Assembly (NCBI RefSeq): GCF_004011825.1
Contig: NZ_RKLO01000003.1
Location: 496,001-560,000, forward strand
Direction of reading: 5' to 3'
DNA length: 64,000 nt
Origin: Rhodococcus xishaensis
GTDB taxonomy: Bacteria; Actinomycetota; Actinomycetes; Mycobacteriales; Mycobacteriaceae
Position numbers and translations under genes: made by a program. Positions 30,354 to 37,325 of the stretch are shown piece by piece. The notes beneath the pieces were generated by a model that was given only the letters and a program-made list of their open reading frames with translations, ran no database searches and had not been told where the DNA came from. Within the stretch, counting starts at the first letter, position 1. Each line of letters begins with the position of its first letter.

Positions 30354-30526
30354 CGCTTCAGCCGTGCCCGACCGCTCGGCTTCGGTTCGCTACCGGGTTC
30401 GTCGTCGGTGATGTGGATGTGGATGTCGCTGCTCGGCTGCTGGCTGGGTGCCTGTGCGTCGATGCTGTCGGCGATGCGCCGCAGGACGCCAGCGGTGATG
30501 GATGTGATTGCGTCGATCGGGTTCAC
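30350..30526 (-). CDS. Small VNPIDAIT-type protein, second copy
   Basis: The GTG at 30526 has GAGGAGGCGC just upstream; 58 residues starting VNPIDAITSITAGVLRRIAD and then SIDAQAPSQQPSSDIHIHIT. It overlaps the HNH remnant by four bases (ATGA). The N-terminal 25 residues match the prophage copy at 17805-18008. Both have an HIH motif near the C-terminus. Function unknown. Confidence 0.6.
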   Translation of the reverse strand: MNPIDAITSITAGVLRRIADSIDAQAPSQQPSSDIHIHITDDEPGSEPKPSGRARLKR

Positions 30527-30601
30527 AGCGCCTCCTCAACGCGAGTACTGGGGTTCGCACAACGTCGATGGCGTGACTTCCCTCGAGATGGTCGTCTTCG
30601 G

Positions 30602-30695
30602 TGTTAACTTCACTCACGCTCCGGGGGGCTTCCTCACATTATCGAGTCGCCACCGGTGCATGCCGCCATACAGAGAACGAGCGAAAGAGGACTCC
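30602..30695 (+). promoter_or_regulatory. Shared upstream box of cassette A
   Basis: TGTTAACTTCACTCACGCT followed by a G-run and TCCTCAC is closely matched before cassette B (about 32844-32880) and cassette C (about 33702-33740). The three then share a spacing of about 80 bases to a TTG start preceded by a purine-rich site. It probably holds the promoter and an operator. Confidence 0.6.
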
Positions 30696-30962
30696 TTGAT
30701 CAAGTCAGTACGTTCCGCCGCCGCGGCTGCGTTGGCCGCCCCGCTCCTGGCCGCCGTGATCGCCGCGCCGGCCAACGCCGCACCCGAGGACGTCACCGCC
30801 ACCGCCGAGGTCCAGGGCAGCGACGTCGAATTCATCATCACCAACAACAGCGGCGACACCGACGGCGGCATCACCGGCGACGGCTGGCACCTCCTCCCAG
30901 ACTGGGTCAAACTTGTCTTCGCAGCCATCAACGCTGGCAGCGGCGTCCTCGGTAGTTCCTAA
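30696..30962 (+). CDS. Cassette A: small secreted protein
   Basis: The TTG at 30696, preceded by AAAGAGG, opens MIKSVRSAAAAALAAPLLAA, a Sec signal with a cut after ANA-A near residue 29; 88 residues in total. The mature part (PEDVTATAEVQGSDVEFIIT, then DGGITGDGWHLLPDWVKLVF) equals the two ends of the protein at 32939-33466 with its central 85 or so residues missing. The C-terminus is INAGSGVLGSS. No function is recognised. Confidence 0.7.
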   Translation: MIKSVRSAAAAALAAPLLAAVIAAPANAAPEDVTATAEVQGSDVEFIITNNSGDTDGGITGDGWHLLPDWVKLVFAAINAGSGVLGSS

Positions 30963-30972
30963 GCGCCCGCTC

Positions 30973-31003
30973 CTGGCCCGGCACCATCACGGTGTCGGGC
31001 CAG
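30973..31003 (+). terminator. Cassette A 3' hairpin
   Basis: CTGGCCCGGCACC and GGTGTCGGGCCAG pair over 13 bases with one G-U and a five-base loop, ten bases after the stop codon. The same hairpin follows three more secreted-protein genes. Confidence 0.7.
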
Positions 31004-31184
31004 AAGCATGTTCGGGCACGCTGTCCGGTCGTTCGCCATGCACCTCGGCTTCCCGCGTGTGCTACCGCCAGCTGTTCCAAGGTACGCGGTCGACGTCGAT
31101 TCCACGGAATCCCTCTAGATGTGCGACCTCGATTGTGCCGGAACCGGATCAGCGCTGATGGGGTCTGTCGAATACTGTTGGCGC

Positions 31185-31859
31185 ATGATGAAACGTGTTC
31201 TAGTTTTGGCCGCTGTAGGTGTGCTGGCTACCGCGTGCGGGAGCGGGTCGACCGAAGACTCAGCGAACGTCGCGGCATCGTTGTCGACCAGCCCCACCTC
31301 GACAACCCCGGCGCCGACAACGGCGGTCAGCCCCGAACAAGCGCTGTACTCGGAGTACTCGAGCGCACTTACCGCGGCCGGAATCGACTTCCGGCCTGGC
31401 TCCGACGGCACGATGTACTGGGACAAACTCACCTGCGAAGAGTTGCGCTCCGGGGAGCTGGACCCATATGACTTCGCAACCAGATACGGTGTCTACCGTC
31501 CGACCGACGCCAACGAGGGCCGCCGGAGCATCCTGATGGTCCCAATCCTGTGTCCAGATCAGCAACCGATCGTGGACCAAGCCATAGCCGGTGACGTTCG
31601 GGAAACGACGTTCCGCGGCGGCAAGCGGCTCATCGGCAACGGGCTAGAGCTATCGCCGTTGGGGGGCTATTACCTGTCGCCTGGCACCTACCAAACGGAA
31701 AAGCCTGTCACGGATTGCTACTGGGAGCGCTCCGACGCCAACGGCAACATCATCGACAACAACTTCGTCACCCTCGCGCCGTCAGTGACGGTCACAATCG
31801 CACCAACCGACAGTGGATTCACCTCCAAGGGCTGTGGTATTTGGAAGTTGGTGGAGTAG
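31185..31859 (+). CDS. Secreted lipoprotein, chromosomal-side paralogue
   Basis: The 224 residues (MMKRVLVLAAVGVLATACGS) have the same length and plan as 18174-18848. The signal, linker and last 110 residues are almost identical (ISPLGGYY/LSPLGGYYLSPGTYQ, ERSDANGNIIDNNFVTLAPS), while residues about 75-115 differ strongly. The ATG follows TACTGT by a few bases without a ribosome site, as in the prophage copy. It is followed by the 31911 repeat rather than by the cassette hairpin. Function unknown. Confidence 0.8.
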   Translation: MMKRVLVLAAVGVLATACGSGSTEDSANVAASLSTSPTSTTPAPTTAVSPEQALYSEYSSALTAAGIDFRPGSDGTMYWDKLTCEELRSGELDPYDFATRYGVYRPTDANEGRRSILMVPILCPDQQPIVDQAIAGDVRETTFRGGKRLIGNGLELSPLGGYYLSPGTYQTEKPVTDCYWERSDANGNIIDNNFVTLAPSVTVTIAPTDSGFTSKGCGIWKLVE

Positions 31860-32167
31860 GAACCCGCATCCACCGGCCCAAACGTAACTGTTCGTTCCTG
31901 TCGGATCGGGTCCGCCCCACGGCACGCTCGCCAGGCCAATGGGTTGTGTTGCCATGGAAACCAGCGTCGCGCACCGCGTTCGGTATGAGGAGGTATCCGC
32001 CGGGGGGTCTGGCCGGCCATCGGCACCTCCCTGGCTGATCGCACGGGTGCCCGAAATGGCTTTGTTAACGCCGCCTGTCGAGTGGTCGATAGCCTTCCAT
32101 AGGGTTGCCAATTCACCACAGCCCTACCGGGTCTCGGTCCGGTCCACATTAGGGAGGGATTCTCACA
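31860..32167. other. Intergenic stretch with one copy of the downstream repeat
   Basis: Between the lipoprotein and the next secreted gene lie the 43-base repeat at 31911-31953 and a G-rich region. No gene is convincing. A GGGAGGGATTC before the ATG at 32168 is the ribosome site of the next gene. Confidence 0.6.
31911..31953. repeat. Downstream repeat, second copy
   Basis: TCCGCCCCACGGCACGCTCG and the following CCAGGCCAATGGGTTGTGTT GCC part match 18871-18913 base for base as far as I can align them by eye. Confidence 0.8.
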
Positions 32168-32479
32168 ATGGGTTTCATTCGGAAGGCGATGGCCGTCATC
32201 ACTGTCACGTCAGGACTCATCGCTGGCGGATCTGGTATCGCCCAGGCTGCGTCGGTCGAGCCCAGCGTCCAGGCGGTATCCGCTATGACGTCGCCGACCG
32301 CAACGATCGCCGACACCGGCGCAGACACCGGCTCCCTCGAACACGTCGTAGGCTCCGTGATGCTCCCCTTCGTGTACCCATTCTTCTGGGTGGCGTGCGA
32401 GGCCGTTGCCGATACCGACAACCTTTCTTTGCAAGCGACGGGGCTCGATGAACTCTGCGCTAGCTTCGGCAGTTCCTAA
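32168..32479 (+). CDS. Small secreted protein of a different family
   Basis: The ATG at 32168 follows a GGGAGGGA site; 103 residues. A Sec signal (MGFIRKAMAVITVTSGLIAG) is cut near AQA-A at about residue 28. The mature part is Thr/Asp-rich, then hydrophobic (MLPFVYPFFWVACEAVADTD) with two Cys, and ends LCASFGSS. Its signal differs from the A/B/C cassettes but it shares their 3' hairpin and the Gly-Ser-Ser end. Function unknown. Confidence 0.65.
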   Translation: MGFIRKAMAVITVTSGLIAGGSGIAQAASVEPSVQAVSAMTSPTATIADTGADTGSLEHVVGSVMLPFVYPFFWVACEAVADTDNLSLQATGLDELCASFGSS

Positions 32480-32489
32480 CCGCCCCTTC

Positions 32490-32520
32490 CTGGCCCGGCA
32501 CCATGACGGTGTCGGGCCAG
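32490..32520 (+). terminator. 3' hairpin after the 103-residue secreted protein
   Basis: Same stem as at 30973-31003 with one loop base changed (ATGAC for ATCAC), eleven bases after the stop. Confidence 0.7.
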
Positions 32521-32557
32521 ACGCATGTTCGGGCCCGGTGTTTCGTGTTGGTTTGGG

Positions 32558-32755
32558 TCCGTCCCACGGCACGCTCGTCAGGCCAATGGGTTGTATTGCC
32601 GCGGGAAGGAAGTCGGGCGCTCGCCGATCGGGGGAGTGTCGGCGGGCGCTTTCCCCTGGGCGCTGGCGTGCTGCTCACATGGGATACCGGGACGTGCCGC
32701 TATGGCGGTGTGCCGCGCGTACGGGGGGTGGGCTCAGCGGCGGGGTGTCCCGGCC
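32558..32755. repeat. Long copy of the downstream repeat
   Basis: About 200 bases matching 18871-19060 with scattered differences, including the hairpin at 32617-32649 (GCGCTCGCCGA with TCGGCGGGCGC, one G-U pair) and the CCCCTGGGCGCTGGCGTGCT block after it. One copy is inside the prophage and one is outside. Confidence 0.75.
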
Positions 32756-32831
32756 GTCTGCACGTCGATGCTGTCGGCGATACGCGCAGGACGTGCGCCG
32801 CGATGGCGGTGATCGCGTCGATCGGCTTCAC
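32734..32831 (-). pseudogene. Broken copy of the VNPIDAIT-type gene
   Basis: The GTG at 32831 with AAGGAGG upstream starts VKPIDAITAIAAHVLR. At the position where the intact copy has RRIADSID the frame is lost, and the -RIADSIDVQTAGTP sequence continues in another frame, so about one base has been deleted. It is the third copy of this gene in the window. Confidence 0.65.
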
Positions 32832-32938
32832 GGCACCTCCTTGGTGTAGCTTCCTTCACGCCGGGGGGGGATTCCTCACGTTCCTTCGAGATGCCACCGG
32901 TGCATGCCCGCATACGAAGAACGAGAGAAGGGAATTCC

Positions 32939-33466
32939 TTGATCAAGTCAGTACGTGCCGCTGCCACCGCAGCCTTGGCCGCTCCGTTCCTGGCCGTTGC
33001 GTTCGCTGCGCCGGCCAACGCGGCACCCGAAGACGTCACCCTCACCGCCGAGGTGCAGGGCAACGACCTCGAAGTCATCATTACCAACAACAGTGAGGGG
33101 CAGATCGACTGCGCCTGGATGGTCACACGTGAGGGCCTCCCGGCGACCTCGTCACTCACGTCCCACAAGTTAGACACTCTCGCGAGCTACGGCTTGGAAG
33201 TCGACCCCGGTGACGAGGTTCGCGACAGGTGGACCTTTGAAGATGGCAGCTACCTCACCGCATGGTATTGCTACTCTCTGGACACTCCCGAGACCTGGGG
33301 GACAGGGGATTGGATTTACGACGTCAAGACAGCCGAGCCTATCTCCTTCACCACCCCTGCTGCCACCGACGGCATCACCGGCGACGGCTGGCACCTCGCC
33401 CCCGATTGGCTCCTACCTGTCGTCGCAGCCATCAATGCGGGCAGCGGCCTCCTCGGCAGTTCTTAA
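32939..33466 (+). CDS. Cassette B: secreted protein
   Basis: The TTG at 32939, preceded by GAAGGGAA, opens MIKSVRAAATAALAAPFLAV; 175 residues. A signal peptide (cut near ANA-A, residue 29) is followed by a beta-rich domain with three Cys (DCAWMV, WYCYSL) and the motif WGTGDWIYDVKTAEPI, then a C-terminal amphipathic region GDGWHLAPDWLLPVVAAINA ending GSGLLGSS. Cassette C shares the central domain; cassette A lacks it. Function unknown; secreted small beta domains can act as inhibitors, surface or toxin proteins. Confidence 0.72.
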   Translation: MIKSVRAAATAALAAPFLAVAFAAPANAAPEDVTLTAEVQGNDLEVIITNNSEGQIDCAWMVTREGLPATSSLTSHKLDTLASYGLEVDPGDEVRDRWTFEDGSYLTAWYCYSLDTPETWGTGDWIYDVKTAEPISFTTPAATDGITGDGWHLAPDWLLPVVAAINAGSGLLGSS

Positions 33467-33476
33467 CCGCCCCTTC

Positions 33477-33507
33477 CTGGCCCGGCACCATCACGGTGTC
33501 GGGCCAG
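33477..33507 (+). terminator. Cassette B 3' hairpin
   Basis: Identical stem and loop to 30973-31003, eleven bases after the stop codon. Confidence 0.72.
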
Positions 33508-33817
33508 ACGCATGTTCGGGCCCGGTGTTTCGTGATGGTTTGGGTCCGTCCCACGGCACAGTCGTTCGGTCGCCCCGTAGCTCGGCTTCCAGCGTGTGTT
33601 TCCGTCAGTTGTTGCGGGCGTTGTGGTTTCATCAACGGCAGATACTCGGGTCAGCATTCGACGCCGATTCCCCCGAAACCCTCGAGGTGAGCGGCCTCCA
33701 GTGCTAACTTCGTTCACGCTTGGGCGGGGATACATTCGCGCCCTTTCGAGTTACCCCCTAGGTGCACCACCACCCGCACACGGGCCTCCTATGCGGAGAA
33801 CAAGAAAAGAGAACTCC
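33508..33817. other. Intergenic mosaic between cassettes B and C
   Basis: It holds a partial downstream repeat (33541-33560), then a stretch at about 33608-33690 that matches the leader of the prophage lipoprotein gene (18023-18107: GTTGTTGCGGGCG onward), then the shared upstream box at 33702-33740 and the ribosome site of cassette C. The order shows joining of pieces from two cassette types. Confidence 0.65.
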
Positions 33818-34342
33818 TTGATCAAGTCAGTACGTACCGCCGCCGCAGCAGCTTTGGCCGCCCCGCTCCTGTCCGTCGCGTTCGCTGCGCCGGCCAACGC
33901 CGCACCCGAAGACGTCACCCTCTCGGTCGACGTCAGGGGTAACTTCGTTGAAGTCGCCATCTCCAACAACTCTCGAGATCTGATCAGCTGCGACTGGCAG
34001 GTCGTGACTGACGACGGCCGCACGCCCGGTTCAACCATTACCGGTTACATCCTCCCGGATGAGGAGTATCGCATCCAGCGGTACCTCAACGAGGGCAACT
34101 ACGTAACCAGTTGGGGGTGCATGTCCTGGGACAGTCCGGAGGTTTGGGGCACGGAAGAGTTTCTTCACGACGACAAGACAGCCGAGCCGATCCGGTTCAC
34201 CACCCCGGTTGGCCCATTCGGCAGCATCGACCTCGAAGCCGTCCTAGGGAACCTCGACTCCGTCAGCATCGACCTCGAAGGCGAGGGCTTCCTAGGGACC
34301 TTCGGGTCCGGCAGCCTCGAAGGCGTCCTGGGCTTCTCCTAA
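33818..34342 (+). CDS. Cassette C: secreted protein
   Basis: The TTG at 33818, preceded by AAAAGAGAA, opens MIKSVRTAAAAALAAPLLSV; 174 residues. After the signal (cut near ANA-A) the domain matches cassette B in layout: ISCDWQVV, SWGCMSW and WGTEEFLHDDKTAEPI. The C-terminus differs: imperfect repeats of SIDLE/GSLE type (FGSIDLEAVLGNLDSVSIDL) ending GVLGFS. Function unknown. Confidence 0.72.
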   Translation: MIKSVRTAAAAALAAPLLSVAFAAPANAAPEDVTLSVDVRGNFVEVAISNNSRDLISCDWQVVTDDGRTPGSTITGYILPDEEYRIQRYLNEGNYVTSWGCMSWDSPEVWGTEEFLHDDKTAEPIRFTTPVGPFGSIDLEAVLGNLDSVSIDLEGEGFLGTFGSGSLEGVLGFS

Positions 34343-34352
34343 CCGCCCCTTC

Positions 34353-34383
34353 CTGGCCCGGCACCATCACGGTGTCGGGCCAG
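34353..34383 (+). terminator. Cassette C 3' hairpin
   Basis: Identical stem and loop to 30973-31003, eleven bases after the stop codon. Confidence 0.72.
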
Positions 34384-34420
34384 AAGCATCTTCGGGCCCG
34401 CTTTTGTTCGTGTTGGTTTG

Positions 34421-34465
34421 GGCCCGCCCCGCGGCACGCTCGCCAGGCCATCGGGTTGTGTTGCC
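34421..34465. repeat. Downstream repeat, last copy
   Basis: GGCCCGCCCCGCGGCACGCT and the following CGCCAGGCCATCGGGTTGTG match the other copies with a few changes. It marks the right limit of the cassette array. Confidence 0.7.
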
Positions 34466-34470
34466 GTCGC

Positions 34471-34707
34471 TCAGTCCCGCGGGATCATCCGGCTCTTGCG
34501 AACACGCATGGGCGAAACATGTTCGGGGCGACGACGGCCGAGCTGCTGATCCGGGACATCGAAATCCGAGGCCGGACAGAATCCAGCGAAGATCGCGTTA
34601 CGCCGATCGAGCTTGTGCTGACGGGAGCGTAGGGTCGCCGCTACCTCCTCCGCGAGTCGACGCGGTGCCCCCAGGGTGTGGTGAACGCGGACAAGTGAAG
34701 CACTCAT
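34471..34707 (-). CDS. Small uncharacterised protein
   Basis: The 78 residues (MSASLVRVHHTLGAPRRLAE) are basic, with a helical N-terminal half (EEVAATLRSRQHKLDRRNAI) and no recognised motif. No strong ribosome site. It may be a decayed remnant at the border of the cassette array. Confidence 0.35.
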   Translation of the reverse strand: MSASLVRVHHTLGAPRRLAEEVAATLRSRQHKLDRRNAIFAGFCPASDFDVPDQQLGRRRPEHVSPMRVRKSRMIPRD

Positions 34708-35010
34708 CCGATAGCCCCGCCGTACCGGTTGCAGCTGGCTTCGGATCGCTGCCGTTTCGATTGTGTCCGTGCGTGGTTGGACTCACAGCTCAACGATCGG
34801 TTTTCACAGGCGGCGGCAGCGCGCCCCGGCAGCCACTGGAACAGGCGATCCCGCTCCCCAACACGTCGTGTCGATCCGGTCAGGTTGTCCGCATGCCCCG
34901 TATAGTCCGCACCGGCGTGGGAGACCACTCGGTTTCTATTTGCCCTGCGGGTGCTGCGCCCGCAGAGATGTCGTGCATATCCATCGCCTAGTCGAAGGAG
35001 TCCGATCACG
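34708..35010. other. Upstream region of the beta-propeller gene
   Basis: No gene is convincing in these 303 bases. A GAAGGAG at 34994-35000 is the ribosome site of the next gene, and the promoter should lie here; no clear -10/-35 pair was identified. Confidence 0.5.
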
Positions 35011-36372
35011 ATGCCTCACAACATCATTGCCCCGCCTCGCCTCTGGGGTCAGCCAGCTTCGGGGCCCCGCGCCCGGCAACGGCGCACGGCAGGGCTCACT
35101 GCCGCCCTTGCGACGGGACTGATGCTCGCTGCCGCCCCGCCCGCGCACGCCGACACGGTCACCACCACCATCCCAGTCGGAGATTCGCCGTTCGGGGTGG
35201 CAATCACCCCCGACGGCGCCCGCGCCTACGTCACCAACTTCGCCGACGACACGGTGTCGGTGATCGACACCACCACCAACACCGTCACCACCACCGTCGA
35301 CGACAGCAACGACCCGTACGGGGTGGCAATCACCCCCGACGGCATCCGCGTCTACGTCACCAACTTCGCCGACGACACGGTGTCGGTGATCGACACCGCC
35401 ACCAACACCATCACCACCACCATCGGCGTCGGTGACGGCCCGGCCGGGGTGGCGATCACCCCCGACGGCGCCCGCGCCTACGTAGTCAACAGCACCGACG
35501 GATCGGTGTCGGTGATCGACACCACCACCAACACCACCATCACCACCACCACCGACGTCGGTGCCAACCCGCCCGGGGTGGCAATCACCCCCGACGGCAC
35601 CCGCGCCTACGTCACGAACTTCGACGGCGGCCCGGTATCGGTGATCGACACCGCCACCAACACCATCACCACCACCATCGGCGTCGGAGGCGCTCCGTTC
35701 GGAGTGGCGATCACTCCCGATGGCACCCGCGCTTACGTCACCAACTTCGCCGACGACACGGTGTCGGTGATCGACACCGCCACCAACACCATCACCACCA
35801 CCATCGGCGCCGGTGACGGCCCGGCCGGGGTCGCGATCACCCCCGATGGCACCAGCGCCTACGTAGTCAACAACGTCGACGGATCGGTGTCGGTGATCGA
35901 CACCACCACCAATACCATTGCCACCACCACAGACGTCGGTGCCGACCCGGCCGGCGTGGCGATCACCCCCGGCGGCACCCACGCCTACGTCACCAACTCC
36001 GGCAGCGACACGGTGTCCGTGATCGCGATCGAGCAGGCACCGACCCTGACCGGCACACCCCCGGCCGGTGCCGTCGGGCAGCCCTACGAGTACGCGCTCA
36101 CCCTCACCGGGCAGCCCTCCCCCACTACCACCGTCACCTTGGGCACCCTGCCCGGCGGGATGACTCTCAGTGCAGACGGTGTTCTGTCCGGCACCCCCAC
36201 CACCGCCGGACCGTTCGCGTTCATCGTCACAGCCACCAACGGCGCCGGTGCCGACGCCTACTTGCCCGTCGTCCTCGACATCACCGAGACGCCGCCCACT
36301 GGGTCTTTGGGATCCCTCGGGTCGTTGGGGTGGGCCGGGTCTTCGGGGGTGGTCGGCTCCTCAGGGTCGTAA
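35011..36372 (+). CDS. Secreted YVTN beta-propeller protein
   Basis: The ATG at 35011 gives 453 residues. A signal peptide (residues 18-48, ending PPAHADT) is followed by about eight 42-residue repeats built on VAITPDGARAYVTNFADDTV and SVIDTTTNT, the YVTN/NHL-type propeller blades. After residue 345 comes an Ig-like He_PIG domain (APTLTGTPPAGAVGQPYEYA, then LPGGMTLSADGVLSGTPTTA). The C-terminus is a Gly/Ser/Leu tail ending GVVGSSGS. It is probably an exported surface or adhesion protein. The repeats are very similar in DNA, so copy number may vary between strains. Confidence 0.88.
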   Translation: MPHNIIAPPRLWGQPASGPRARQRRTAGLTAALATGLMLAAAPPAHADTVTTTIPVGDSPFGVAITPDGARAYVTNFADDTVSVIDTTTNTVTTTVDDSNDPYGVAITPDGIRVYVTNFADDTVSVIDTATNTITTTIGVGDGPAGVAITPDGARAYVVNSTDGSVSVIDTTTNTTITTTTDVGANPPGVAITPDGTRAYVTNFDGGPVSVIDTATNTITTTIGVGGAPFGVAITPDGTRAYVTNFADDTVSVIDTATNTITTTIGAGDGPAGVAITPDGTSAYVVNNVDGSVSVIDTTTNTIATTTDVGADPAGVAITPGGTHAYVTNSGSDTVSVIAIEQAPTLTGTPPAGAVGQPYEYALTLTGQPSPTTTVTLGTLPGGMTLSADGVLSGTPTTAGPFAFIVTATNGAGADAYLPVVLDITETPPTGSLGSLGSLGWAGSSGVVGSSGS

Positions 36373-36386
36373 ATCCTGACACGGCG

Positions 36387-36418
36387 AAGGCGCCCCGCCC
36401 GGAGAGGGTGGGCGCCTT
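36387..36418 (+). terminator. Terminator of the beta-propeller gene
   Basis: AAGGCGCCC and GGGCGCCTT form a stem, followed by TG; it lies 15 bases after the stop codon. Confidence 0.65.
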
Positions 36419-36465
36419 TGTGCGCAGGGTAGGGCGCAGAACAGTACGCATGGTTTGATCCCGGT

Positions 36466-37188
36466 ATGAACCGGACATTTGGAATGCACTGCACCACCAC
36501 AATTGGAATCCTCGCCATATGCGCAGTCGGGCTCACCGCCTGCGCCAGCACCGACACCGACACCGACACCGATGGCAATTCGATCTCCATCACGGAGGCC
36601 GCGGCAGTCCCTCGCCCTGCCACCTACACGCTGCGCGAGATCGGCGACTACGGATACACGGCGACCGTCACCACCGCCGACACCGACTCGATCGACGCGG
36701 CCTGGACTATGATTCGCGGTCAACTTCTCGACACCAAACCCGACGGCGGGTACTTCGTCAACTTCACGTGCGCCGACCCAGCACCCGGCAAGAATCCCCT
36801 CCTGGGCACCGCCAAGGTCGCGGTCGGATCGCTCGGCGCCGCGCAGACCGGGATCGATTCCGGCACGGGCTGGATCGACTACGTGCCAGGCGCCCGCTGC
36901 GGCGAGGACCCCGGCTACCGGTCCCAGGTCGATCGCAACGCTCCCCTCGACGCCGATGCGGTCAACGACCTCTGCCGCGAATTCATCGAGGAGAAGTACG
37001 TCGTCCAGCAGCTACCCGTCGACATCGCCAACGAACGCACCGAGGAGAGCTCCGACGGCAGGTGGACGGCCACCGGAACCTCCCAGGGCGCAAGCAAATA
37101 CGGAACCGAAACCGCGACGGTCACCTACACCTGCACCGTCTCCAAGACCACCGGCACACTGTCCAGCAACGTCGAGTTCACCCGGTAG
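36466..37188 (+). CDS. Secreted lipoprotein
   Basis: The 240 residues have a lipoprotein signal ending AVGLTACAS (Cys near residue 26) and an Asp/Thr repeat just after (TDTDTDTDGN). The mature domain includes SKTTGTLSSNVEFTR at the end, with strands and four Cys (NFTCADP, GARCGEDP, NDLCREF, YTCTVS), likely two disulphides. No family is recognised. It differs from the two cassette lipoproteins. No ribosome site is obvious before the ATG. Confidence 0.7.
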   Translation: MNRTFGMHCTTTIGILAICAVGLTACASTDTDTDTDGNSISITEAAAVPRPATYTLREIGDYGYTATVTTADTDSIDAAWTMIRGQLLDTKPDGGYFVNFTCADPAPGKNPLLGTAKVAVGSLGAAQTGIDSGTGWIDYVPGARCGEDPGYRSQVDRNAPLDADAVNDLCREFIEEKYVVQQLPVDIANERTEESSDGRWTATGTSQGASKYGTETATVTYTCTVSKTTGTLSSNVEFTR

Positions 37189-37325
37189 CAGTGGTCATCG
37201 CGGGTCGACGCCAGGTGGGGTGATCGTCCTGGGCAGCAGCCATTTGATGATGAGGGATTGACAACTGTCCGAAACAGATATCAGATGAGCCGGAGCGTTG
37301 CTTCGACCCGAAGAGCGGTCGTGGG

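Noticed and set aside
30114-34465. Diversity-generating retroelement as explanation of variable cassette centres
   Set aside because: No reverse transcriptase gene or template/variable repeat pair with adenine-specific changes was seen.
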